Assembly: GCA_017694135.1 (NCBI GenBank)
Contig: JADING010000099.1
Location: 1-12,020 of the forward strand
Length of the DNA: 12,020 nt
DNA from: Candidatus Scatoplasma merdavium
Lineage (GTDB): Bacteria; Bacillota_I; Bacilli_A; RFN20; CAG-288
Direction: 5' to 3'
Below the pieces are notes generated by a model. It did no database searches and was not told the origin of the DNA. It saw only the letters and a list, made by a program, of their open reading frames with translations. Position numbers and translations under genes: made by a program. Below, piece after piece: positions 5,896-11,715 of the stretch. The stretch's first letter is position 1; every line of letters begins with the position of its first letter.

Positions 5896-6891
5896 ATGGA
5901 AGAAAAAATTAAAGTTAATTTACCTCAATCAGTTATTCAATCTTTAGATAAAGACGCGTATAATTTCGCCTTCGTTAAGAAAGACGGTTCGAAAAACCGC
6001 AACGCTTTTATCAACACCTTGATTCTTTCTTACCATGAAGAGTTCTCGTTGAAAGAAGAACAGCGGTATAAGATTGTCAGCAATGAATTGAGCAAATGGA
6101 AAGACGTTTCTGCCGAATTGAAAAAAGACATTTCCAAGACTATTGCTATTAAGTTAGACGCTTTTTATCTCAAAGGTAAAAAAGAACTCTATTCAGAAGC
6201 TTTGGCTTTTAAACCAACCAAAGAGTCTTCTAAAACTATCCAAGAAATACAGGCTTCTTTACCTAAGGGAACATCGCTTTCTGATTATTTCCGCCGCTTA
6301 TTTACTTCTTATACCCACCTCATGGCGGATCAGCGCGAAGCCATTATATTTAAATCTGTTTATCAGTATTTAAACAAGGCTATATTGGAGCACAAAAGAG
6401 CTTATATTGAATTTGGATTGACCGATACTGGTCAGCCGATTAAGATCCAGCCGTTTGCTTTGTTCACCCCTTTAGAGGAGACGCACATTTACGTTTTGGG
6501 GACGGATTATGAAGATCAGATTGTCTTTTATCGCTTGTCGACAATATCTAAGGTTATGGTTATATATGAAGACAGCATATTTCCGCACGAAGTCTATCTT
6601 CAGCTTAAAAAGTTCCAAGATAACGATCCTCGCTTATTAGACCACACACACTCAGTAAGAACCGAAATAGTTTTGACGAAAAAGGGCGTAAAGATGTTTA
6701 ACAAAAACTACATTTATCGTCCGATTCCTGATTCGATAAACGGAAACACTTACGTGTTCTCCTGTTCGCAAGAGCAACTGTTTAAATACTTCTGCAACTT
6801 TGGGAGTGAGGCGAGAGTTATTTATCCTTTAGATTTAAAAAATCGCTTGAGAGATTATTTTTCTGAAGCCCTGCAAATCTACGCTTATTAA
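5896..6891 (+). CDS. ribbon-helix-helix/WYL-domain transcriptional regulator
   Basis: This is a 331-residue protein resembling WYL-domain regulators. Residues 1-45 look like a ribbon-helix-helix DNA-binding unit: a short strand (KIKVNLP) followed by two helices, with NRNAFINTLI in the second. Residues of about 145-235 match the WYL sensor: a helix with AILEHKRAYIEF, then IQPFALF, a THIYVLGTD strand where WYL proteins have wYLlG, and FYRLSTISKV. Residues 255-325 resemble the C-terminal WCX extension, ending FGSEARVIYPLDLKNRLRDYF. WYL domains bind nucleotides or nucleic acids, and such proteins often regulate DNA-damage or defence genes. The target here is unknown and no defence gene is adjacent. 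The only reasonable ATG is used. Weak start signals suggest low or non-canonical translation. Confidence 0.75.
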   Translation: MEEKIKVNLPQSVIQSLDKDAYNFAFVKKDGSKNRNAFINTLILSYHEEFSLKEEQRYKIVSNELSKWKDVSAELKKDISKTIAIKLDAFYLKGKKELYSEALAFKPTKESSKTIQEIQASLPKGTSLSDYFRRLFTSYTHLMADQREAIIFKSVYQYLNKAILEHKRAYIEFGLTDTGQPIKIQPFALFTPLEETHIYVLGTDYEDQIVFYRLSTISKVMVIYEDSIFPHEVYLQLKKFQDNDPRLLDHTHSVRTEIVLTKKGVKMFNKNYIYRPIPDSINGNTYVFSCSQEQLFKYFCNFGSEARVIYPLDLKNRLRDYFSEALQIYAY

Positions 6892-6920
6892 AATAGCCAG
6901 GTTAGTTCCTGGCTATTTTT
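6890..6920. terminator. bidirectional terminator between the convergent WYL and DUF3737 genes
   Basis: A perfect 12-bp stem (AAAATAGCCAGG at 6890-6901 with CCTGGCTATTTT at 6908-6919) encloses a 6-nt loop. A/T runs on both sides let it work in both directions. It begins inside the stop codon of the plus-strand gene and ends 16 bp before the stop of the minus-strand gene. Confidence 0.92.
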
Positions 6921-6935
6921 CATATATTCTGTTTT

Positions 6936-7793
6936 TTATTGAGATTTTTTGTTTCGCTGTATTATTTTTGCTAAGCAAGGGTATTTGCTATCTTCTGTTA
7001 AGATTATTTCGCCGATAGAATCCGCCTCAATGATCCCCTTATAAGGGTTTTTAACTGAAGTGATAGAAGATACGATATTCGCTTCAACTTCAGAATATTC
7101 AAAGCACAAGTCAGTATCGACCATCTTGCAGTTAATGAGCTTGAGATTTTTGCAGAAGCAAAGAGGCTGAGTTCCTATAATGGTGCAGTTAATGAAAGTT
7201 AGATTCTCAGAAAACCAAGCTAGGTATTCACCTTTGACAATAGAATCAGAAACAACGACGTCTTTAGCGTGCCAGAAAGCGTCTTTGGTATCTAGTTCCG
7301 AATTTGAAATAACTAGATTATTAACGTATTGGAAAGAATATTTTCCATTGAATTTCACGTTGTCTAAGACAATGTTTTTCGATTCGAAAAACAGGTATTC
7401 AGAATGGAGAGAAGATGAATTAATCTTAATATCTGAGCACTTCCATCCGAACTCCGGAGAATCGATATCTGAATTGGAAATAACGGTATTTTGGCACTCT
7501 CTTAAAGCTTTGATTCCGTGGAGCTTGCTATTTTCAATAGCGATGTTAGAAGAATACCAGAGGGCAGCGCGGCAGTTTGGTGTCATCTGAGTGTTTCTAA
7601 TCGTTAAACCTCTATCGTGCCAGAGAGGGTATCTTAAATCCATGTAGCAGGAATCTAAAGCGATGTTATCACACTCTTTTAAAGCCGATTCTCCATCTTC
7701 GATTCCTTTGAATGTGCAGTTAATTACTTCGGTATCTTTTAATCCGTAGAGATCTCTTTCGTGTGGAAAATTTCTATTTTCAATCTTGTTCAT
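6936..7793 (-). CDS. DUF3737 family protein, right-handed beta-helix
   Basis: The 285-residue protein resembles the DUF3737 family found in many Firmicutes and Bacteroidetes, whose biochemical role is not established. Recognisable family features are the N-terminal ER-LYGLKDTEVINCTF stretch, DGESALKE, the RYPLWHD and NCRAALWYS segments, KLHGIKALREC and DTKDAFWHAKD, and ENLTFINCTIIGTQPLC near the end. Turns recur about every 20 residues with N-C/N-S steps (INC, ISNS, INSS, FINC), as in parallel beta-helix proteins. No signal peptide or membrane segment is seen, so it is probably cytoplasmic. AGAGGAA lies about 5 nt before the ATG. It follows the truncated MerR-like ORF by 58 bp on the same strand, and a divergent LysR gene lies beyond that. 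A LysR-controlled function is the likeliest arrangement. Confidence 0.85.
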   Translation of the reverse strand: MNKIENRNFPHERDLYGLKDTEVINCTFKGIEDGESALKECDNIALDSCYMDLRYPLWHDRGLTIRNTQMTPNCRAALWYSSNIAIENSKLHGIKALRECQNTVISNSDIDSPEFGWKCSDIKINSSSLHSEYLFFESKNIVLDNVKFNGKYSFQYVNNLVISNSELDTKDAFWHAKDVVVSDSIVKGEYLAWFSENLTFINCTIIGTQPLCFCKNLKLINCKMVDTDLCFEYSEVEANIVSSITSVKNPYKGIIEADSIGEIILTEDSKYPCLAKIIQRNKKSQ

Positions 7794-7851
7794 ATGTTTC
7801 CTCTAAACTATTTTACTAAAGTTAACTCAATAATCTTTGAAAAATGCTCAA

Positions 7852-8136
7852 TTAGTTTCTCTGTGTTTTTTTGATTTCTCTGATTATGTAATCAAGACAT
7901 TGGAGTTTAGATTCACAGCTATTGAGCTTTTTGACAATCCTGCGCCTTTCTTCTAAAAGCTCTTTTAGAGCTGTATTATAAAGTCCTTTAGATAAGTCAT
8001 CTTTAATCTTAATAGCTTTTAGATTATTAATTCCGATATCTTTCAAGCATTCTGATAATTTGCAGTTCATAATACCTTTCAAAAGCATTGTAATATAAAG
8101 TCTTGAATATGCATAATATTTATATTGAATAGACAT
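7852..8136 (-). CDS. small MerR-like protein lacking the DNA-binding domain
   Basis: This 94-residue ORF resembles the second half of MerR-family regulators. YKYYAYSRLYITMLLKGI fits the wing and helix that follow the helix-turn-helix (consensus roughly YRYYS..qL..i..ik), KLSECLKDI fits the fSLeEIk segment, and the end (LLEERRRIVKKLNSCESKL) is the antiparallel coiled-coil dimerisation helix. The roughly 35-40 residues of the recognition helices are absent, and an in-frame TAA lies just upstream of the first ATG, so no longer form exists here. The first ATG has no ribosome binding site. Met23 (start at 8070) has AAAGG at a good distance and would give 72 residues. It may be a remnant, or a dimerisation-only protein that modulates another MerR. 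It could share a transcript with the DUF3737 gene. Confidence 0.5.
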   Translation of the reverse strand: MSIQYKYYAYSRLYITMLLKGIMNCKLSECLKDIGINNLKAIKIKDDLSKGLYNTALKELLEERRRIVKKLNSCESKLQCLDYIIREIKKTQRN

Positions 8137-8137
8137 A

Positions 8138-8154
8138 TATAAGTTTTAGTTATA
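8138..8154. promoter_or_regulatory. LysR-type operator (T-N11-A dyad)
   Basis: TATAA (8138-8142) and TTATA (8150-8154) form a dyad with a 7-nt centre. The inner ATAA/TTAT pair fits the T-N11-A LysR box, with T at 8140 and A at 8152. It lies immediately before the ribosome binding site of the LysR gene and against the first start codon of the divergent small ORF, well placed for autoregulation. Confidence 0.5.
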
Positions 8155-8164
8155 GGAGCGGAAG

Positions 8165-9037
8165 ATGGAATATAGAGTTTTACGTTATTTTCTAAGTGTT
8201 GTAAGAGAAGAGAGTATCACAGGGGCAAGCAAGGTGTTGCATGTGTCTCAACCTTCGCTATCTAAGCAGTTGTCGAGTTTAGAGGAGGAATTAGGGAAAA
8301 AGCTTTTTGTTAGGGGGAATAGAAAAATCACTTTGACAGAAGAAGGAGAGTATTTCCGTAAAAAAGCGCAAGAAATTGTTAATTTAACCGATTCTTTAGA
8401 AGCAGCATTTCTTTATTCAGATGATAAGATTGCAGGAGATATTACTTTCGCGTGCGGGGAAGTTGAAGGAATATCAATTCTCATTAAGGCCTTAAAGAAG
8501 CTTCATTTAGATTACCCTGATGTTCATTTTAACTTCTATACTGGAAACTATGAATATGTCAGCGAGTTACTAGATAAAGGTATTGCAGATTTTGGTGTTT
8601 TTGTCGGTGCATCACCTGCAGAAAAATATGATTATATTGCTTTGTCAAGTAAAAGCAGATGGGGCTTATTAATGCGCAACGATAATCCTTTGGCAACAAA
8701 AGAGGAAGTTAGAATTGAAGATTTAAAGGATCAAGAGCTCCTCTGCTCTAGACAAGCATTAGAAAAGAAAGAGATATCTTCAAAGCTCGGATATGACATT
8801 AATAAGTTAAATATTGTATCTAAGCACGATTTAATGATGAATACTACAAGAATCATGATAGAAGAGAATATGGGAATAGCTATGTTGTTAGAAAACGTTA
8901 TTCCAACTTCAGGAACTAATTTAACATTCATACCTCTAGCCCCAAAAATTGAAGCAGGTCTCTATTTAGCTTGGAAGAAGTATTCGGTGTTTTCCAAAGC
9001 TTCTAAGTTGGTTTTTGATTATTTGAATTCTAAATAA
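8165..9037 (+). CDS. LysR-family transcriptional regulator
   Basis: At 290 residues it has the normal length for the family. Residues 1-60 are the winged helix-turn-helix: YFLSVVREESITGASKVLHVSQPSLSKQ read in parts as the conserved F..V..e.S.t.AA..L..sQps.S.qi, then LEEELGKKLFVRG. A linker helix follows, and residues of about 90-290 form the type-2 periplasmic-binding-like effector domain. AGGAG lies 6 nt before the ATG. LysR proteins usually activate a divergent gene in response to a small metabolite. Here the divergent transcript would carry the small MerR-like ORF and the DUF3737 gene. No clear terminator follows. The ligand is unknown. Confidence 0.9.
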   Translation: MEYRVLRYFLSVVREESITGASKVLHVSQPSLSKQLSSLEEELGKKLFVRGNRKITLTEEGEYFRKKAQEIVNLTDSLEAAFLYSDDKIAGDITFACGEVEGISILIKALKKLHLDYPDVHFNFYTGNYEYVSELLDKGIADFGVFVGASPAEKYDYIALSSKSRWGLLMRNDNPLATKEEVRIEDLKDQELLCSRQALEKKEISSKLGYDINKLNIVSKHDLMMNTTRIMIEENMGIAMLLENVIPTSGTNLTFIPLAPKIEAGLYLAWKKYSVFSKASKLVFDYLNSK

Positions 9038-9057
9038 ATGCTTGAGATTTACCATAG

Positions 9058-9212
9058 TTTTTGAAAAGTAACAAGGGTTTGTGTCTGGTTTGATATATTT
9101 CAAATAATCTTTTTTAGACTTTGTGTTTTATTCAATTGTATAGGATACGTCTGAGTTTATAGAAACAAAAAATAAATTGACACGTTGTTTTTAATTTGTT
9201 ACTTTTAAAAAA
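9058..9212. repeat. imperfect inverted repeat flanking the peptidase promoter
   Basis: The segment 9058-9074 is the reverse complement of 9196-9212 with 16 of 17 matches, including a perfect 11-bp core (AAAAGTAACAA at 9064-9074 with TTGTTACTTTT at 9196-9206). The 121-bp interval holds most of the promoter. The right arm overlaps the -10 box and ends against the ribosome binding site. The role is unknown; part of the match is A/T-rich and could be chance. Confidence 0.45.
9177..9205 (+). promoter_or_regulatory. promoter of the peptidase-lipoprotein operon
   Basis: A perfect TTGACA (9177-9182), a 17-nt spacer and TACTTT (9200-9205) give a likely sigma-A promoter with a weak -10 box. The transcript would start near 9212, just before the AAAGGAGA ribosome binding site. 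A perfect -35 with a poor -10 often indicates a regulated promoter. Confidence 0.55.
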
Positions 9213-9225
9213 AGGAGAACTGGAA

Positions 9226-10563
9226 ATGAAAAAGCGTATCCATTTATTGTTAGCCATTTTACCTTTTGGCACTTTTGCAGAGTCATCGGTACCTGTGAAA
9301 AGAAAAATAACTGATGTATCTCTTTATTATTCTAGTAAGACAGATGTTTCACCAGAAGATGAAGATACTACTGATGGTTTTGGAATTATTCCTGATTTTG
9401 GAATTGAAATAATTCCTCCGTCTATCAAAATTCCTTGCGGAAAATTTTATACACAAAAGAATTTTGTGAGAGAGTATTTCAAAAATTTAGACAATAACAT
9501 TATTGAAAATCTTGATGGTATTTGCGGATATACAGCAATAGGGATGTTGTTATCTTTTTATGATAATTATTGGTATAACGGAATTATTCCTGACAAGCAT
9601 GAAGCTGTTTGTTATTTAGATTCTCTTAGTGATAATGAGTATTCATCACCAGGTATTAAAGATAATATTGCTAGTTTTAGAAGATTAACTGATGTAATTA
9701 ATTCTTCTGCTTCTGAAGATAACATTGCTGATGATATAAGAAGTCACACTCAAGATATTATTGATTCTGGTTCATTTTTAGGTGAATTGTTTGATATTGC
9801 TTTGACTGAAGGCTTTTTAGAAGGAGATAATATAACAGGTTGGGGAGTAAGCTTTGAATTAGTTGATACAGTATTGCGAAAGTATGTTAGTAACCATCAA
9901 ATCGCCTTTAAAGGAGCTAGTGTTGTATCCAATAATTTTGAACTGGCTGTTGACAAGGACACTTCTAAATATATTGAATCACGAGAAGCTATTAGAGATG
10001 AGATTATATATTATTTAAAGCAAGGAATACCTCTAATTGTTGGTGGTACTAATGTTCAGGGTGGACATGTGTGTATTGCTTATGAATATGATGAGGACAA
10101 CGATATTATTTATGGTAATTTAGGATGGAAAGGGGGGACATTTATTCTAAATGAGTGTGATGAGGATAGACGGCCAACTCATACGACAAGAGTTGAAGAA
10201 AATTGCCATGCTAGTTTAGATGAATTCTTTTCTGGAAAAGGACTGGCAGATTCCGGTTTTAGTGATTATTATGGTTTAGTATATGATGATGAAGTTGCTT
10301 ATCATCTTCATTCAAATAATTATATATGCAACAATAAAACTTATTGTTCTTGCAAGTTAGGAATACATGAACATTTTTATATTTATAAATGCATTGATGC
10401 CAGTTATCATTCAGAAGAATGTATATGTTATTCTGATCCGGTAAATAAAACTCATGTTTTTAGTTCTTCATATTTTAATGGTGGTAAAGAATATGCAGAA
10501 TGTGGATATTGCCACTATGCTTATCCTATTAGTAGTGGTGGACCAATTGTTGGTTATATGTAA
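9226..10563 (+). CDS. secreted papain-fold cysteine peptidase
   Basis: The 445-residue protein has a signal peptide (KKR, then a hydrophobic stretch, probable cleavage after TFA at 18), a pro-region to about residue 85, and a papain/C39-like catalytic core. Cys100 in GICGYTAIGMLLSFYD is the likely nucleophile, His281 in GGHVCIAYEYD the general base, and Asn298 in YGNLGW the third residue, followed by the Trp often found there. These are in the normal Cys-His-Asn order. The C-terminal 80 residues are rich in Cys and His (Cys368, 374, 376, 389, 399, 401, 426 and 429 with several His) and may form a metal-binding or disulfide-bonded domain. AAAGGAGA lies 8 nt before the ATG. A TTG 30 bases upstream is rejected because it spoils the signal peptide. 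The substrate is unknown. It is the first gene of an AT-rich operon with two lipoproteins. Confidence 0.75.
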   Translation: MKKRIHLLLAILPFGTFAESSVPVKRKITDVSLYYSSKTDVSPEDEDTTDGFGIIPDFGIEIIPPSIKIPCGKFYTQKNFVREYFKNLDNNIIENLDGICGYTAIGMLLSFYDNYWYNGIIPDKHEAVCYLDSLSDNEYSSPGIKDNIASFRRLTDVINSSASEDNIADDIRSHTQDIIDSGSFLGELFDIALTEGFLEGDNITGWGVSFELVDTVLRKYVSNHQIAFKGASVVSNNFELAVDKDTSKYIESREAIRDEIIYYLKQGIPLIVGGTNVQGGHVCIAYEYDEDNDIIYGNLGWKGGTFILNECDEDRRPTHTTRVEENCHASLDEFFSGKGLADSGFSDYYGLVYDDEVAYHLHSNNYICNNKTYCSCKLGIHEHFYIYKCIDASYHSEECICYSDPVNKTHVFSSSYFNGGKEYAECGYCHYAYPISSGGPIVGYM

Positions 10564-10574
10564 GGAGTATTAAT

Positions 10575-11051
10575 ATGAAAAACAAATTAATCAAGTCGTT
10601 GTTACTGTTGTTTTTAATTCCAATAGTTACAAGTTGTGAAGAAACCGCTGAATTTCACACTATCAAATTCAATTTGCTTGATAGTAAATTATACGCCAAA
10701 TATATTGAAGCACATACCGGATTTCCTAAAGAGCTTTATTTAGACCAAGAATTCATGTACAACAATGTTTGTGATAAAGATGCCCTGATTGAGCCTGTTT
10801 ATTTAACTGCTAAAAAGGGAACGAATTTGCAGGAATTTTTACTCAGCGAATGTGAAGCCATAGGAGATGGGACTAATTTTGCAACAGTTTTATATGACAT
10901 CATGTTTGATGTTAAGCGGTATTATGATTCTAGCTGTTATATATCAGGTGTTCATTTTTATGCAATAGTGTTTAACGATAGAGTCATTACAGATCCTAAT
11001 GAATATAGTGAATACAATTTTGAAGTCGATGCACAAGGATATTTTAACTAA
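10575..11051 (+). CDS. small lipoprotein of unknown function (peptidase operon, gene 2)
   Basis: The 158-residue protein begins with a lipoprotein signal: two lysines, a long Leu-rich stretch and the lipobox VTSC, with Cys21 as the acylated residue. The mature part of about 138 residues is acidic and rich in Tyr and Phe, and alternating hydrophobic stretches (HTIKFNLL, GVHFYAIVF) suggest beta-strands. No family is recognised with confidence. It starts 11 bp after the peptidase stop with AAGGAG in the gap, so the two are co-transcribed. Because proteases such as staphopain and streptopain are encoded next to small proteins that inhibit them, an inhibitor or membrane-anchored partner role is possible. 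No sequence similarity to those inhibitors is claimed. Confidence 0.75.
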   Translation: MKNKLIKSLLLLFLIPIVTSCEETAEFHTIKFNLLDSKLYAKYIEAHTGFPKELYLDQEFMYNNVCDKDALIEPVYLTAKKGTNLQEFLLSECEAIGDGTNFATVLYDIMFDVKRYYDSSCYISGVHFYAIVFNDRVITDPNEYSEYNFEVDAQGYFN

Positions 11052-11052
11052 T

Positions 11053-11469
11053 ATGAAAAAAGGTATTTTATTAGCCAGTTTATTGTGTGGCGTAAGTTGT
11101 TTATCAAGTTGCTCGGAAGAGCCATTATCAAGCGTTAATCAAGATTATCCTATTGTTATTAGTTTTTATCGATACTATGAGTGGGGTGAAGATGTTCTTT
11201 CTGATGAGTTCTTAGCTAATAACGAGGTGTTTCTAACTAAAGGATATGAGGAAGAATTTGTTATTGATTACGACTGGATAGAAGAAATGCAAAGAGAGTG
11301 CAATGAAAAGTTAAGAGAGTTTTATCAGCTTGATTACTTTATATCAGAGTACAAATTTGTTTGTTGGAATCCATCCGTTGGTACAAAACACTGCACTTCT
11401 GTTCTTGGGTTTAACGTCACTGAGGACACTTATGTGTTTTTTGAATTTGCTACTCCTGAGTATGTTTAA
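11053..11469 (+). CDS. small lipoprotein of unknown function (peptidase operon, gene 3)
   Basis: The 138-residue protein has a lipoprotein signal ending in the lipobox LSSC, with Cys20 acylated. The start at 11053 is preferred over an in-frame ATG at 10999, since only the later one puts the positively charged, hydrophobic signal at the N-terminus. It begins one base after the stop of the preceding lipoprotein gene, and AAGGAT inside that gene may serve as its ribosome binding site, so translation is probably coupled. The mature part has an acidic helix (IEEMQRECNEKLREFY) followed by strands ending in FNVTEDTYVFFEF, which recalls the end of InlB-type B repeats. It may be distantly related to the preceding lipoprotein. 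The function is unknown. Confidence 0.7.
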   Translation: MKKGILLASLLCGVSCLSSCSEEPLSSVNQDYPIVISFYRYYEWGEDVLSDEFLANNEVFLTKGYEEEFVIDYDWIEEMQRECNEKLREFYQLDYFISEYKFVCWNPSVGTKHCTSVLGFNVTEDTYVFFEFATPEYV

Positions 11470-11514
11470 TCTTCCCGCAGTAAGTTAAATCTTGATTAGC
11501 CTTAAATAAAAATA

Positions 11515-11546
11515 ACCTATAACGTTAGTGCGTTATAGGTAGTTTT
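11515..11546. terminator. bidirectional terminator between the lipoprotein operon and tRNA-Glu
   Basis: ACCTATAACG (11515-11524) pairs perfectly with CGTTATAGGT (11531-11540) around a 6-nt loop, followed by AGTTTTT on the plus strand. On the minus strand the stem is followed by a T-rich stretch (complement of 11500-11514). It lies 45 bp after the last lipoprotein gene and 14 bp from the 3' end of the convergent tRNA gene, so it probably serves both. Confidence 0.85.
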
Positions 11547-11553
11547 TAATATT

Positions 11554-11627
11554 TGACCCATACGGGATTCGAACCCATGAATGATACCTTGAGAGGGTAC
11601 TGAGTTAAGCCACTTCTCCAATGGGCC
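11554..11627 (-). tRNA. tRNA-Glu, anticodon CUC
   Basis: The 74-nt gene folds as a complete cloverleaf: acceptor GGCCCAT/ATGGGTC (one G-U pair) with discriminator A, a 3-bp D stem with GG in the loop, anticodon stem GTACC/GGTAT with the loop CTCTCAA, a 5-nt variable loop, T stem ATGGG/CCCGT and T loop TTCGAAT. Positions 34-36 are CTC, reading GAG. The acceptor and T arm closely match the Bacillus tRNA-Glu. The CCA end is not encoded. Most low-GC bacteria read both Glu codons with a UUC tRNA, so a CUC isoacceptor is notable. Confidence 0.9.
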
Positions 11628-11643
11628 AGGCGAAGATTATTAA

Positions 11644-11673
11644 AGCATAAAAGTTAATTTTTGTAAATGTTAA
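11644..11673 (-). promoter_or_regulatory. probable tRNA-Glu promoter
   Basis: On the minus strand TTAACA (11673..11668), an 18-nt spacer and TATGCT (11649..11644) lie so that transcription would start near 11637, about 10 nt before the mature tRNA. It separates the tRNA from the upstream recombinase gene, for which no terminator is seen. Confidence 0.45.
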
Positions 11674-11715
11674 GATGCTTTCTGTTTGATGAAGTTAATT
11701 TCTGTGTTAAGAAAA

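Noticed and set aside
7806..7823. AACT-N10-AGTT dyad upstream of the DUF3737 gene as a second LysR box
   Set aside because: The spacing gives T-N10-A, one base short of the LysR rule, and the region is AT-rich enough for a chance match.
9089..9104. TTTGA/TCAAA hairpin followed by T-rich sequence as a lysR terminator
   Set aside because: The stem is only 5 bp and AT-only except for one pair, with a broken T run; too weak to call.
9196..9225. TTG start giving a longer peptidase
   Set aside because: It lies in the -10 region upstream of the predicted transcript start and would put an unsuitable leader before the signal peptide.
9226..10563. Assignment of the peptidase to the streptopain (C10) family
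   Set aside because: The order of catalytic residues fits any papain-like fold, and the sequence around the Cys lacks the C10 signature; a general papain/C39-like call is safer.
10999..11052. Upstream in-frame start for the second lipoprotein, overlapping the first
   Set aside because: It would bury the lipoprotein signal behind 18 residues; the start at 11053 gives a normal signal.
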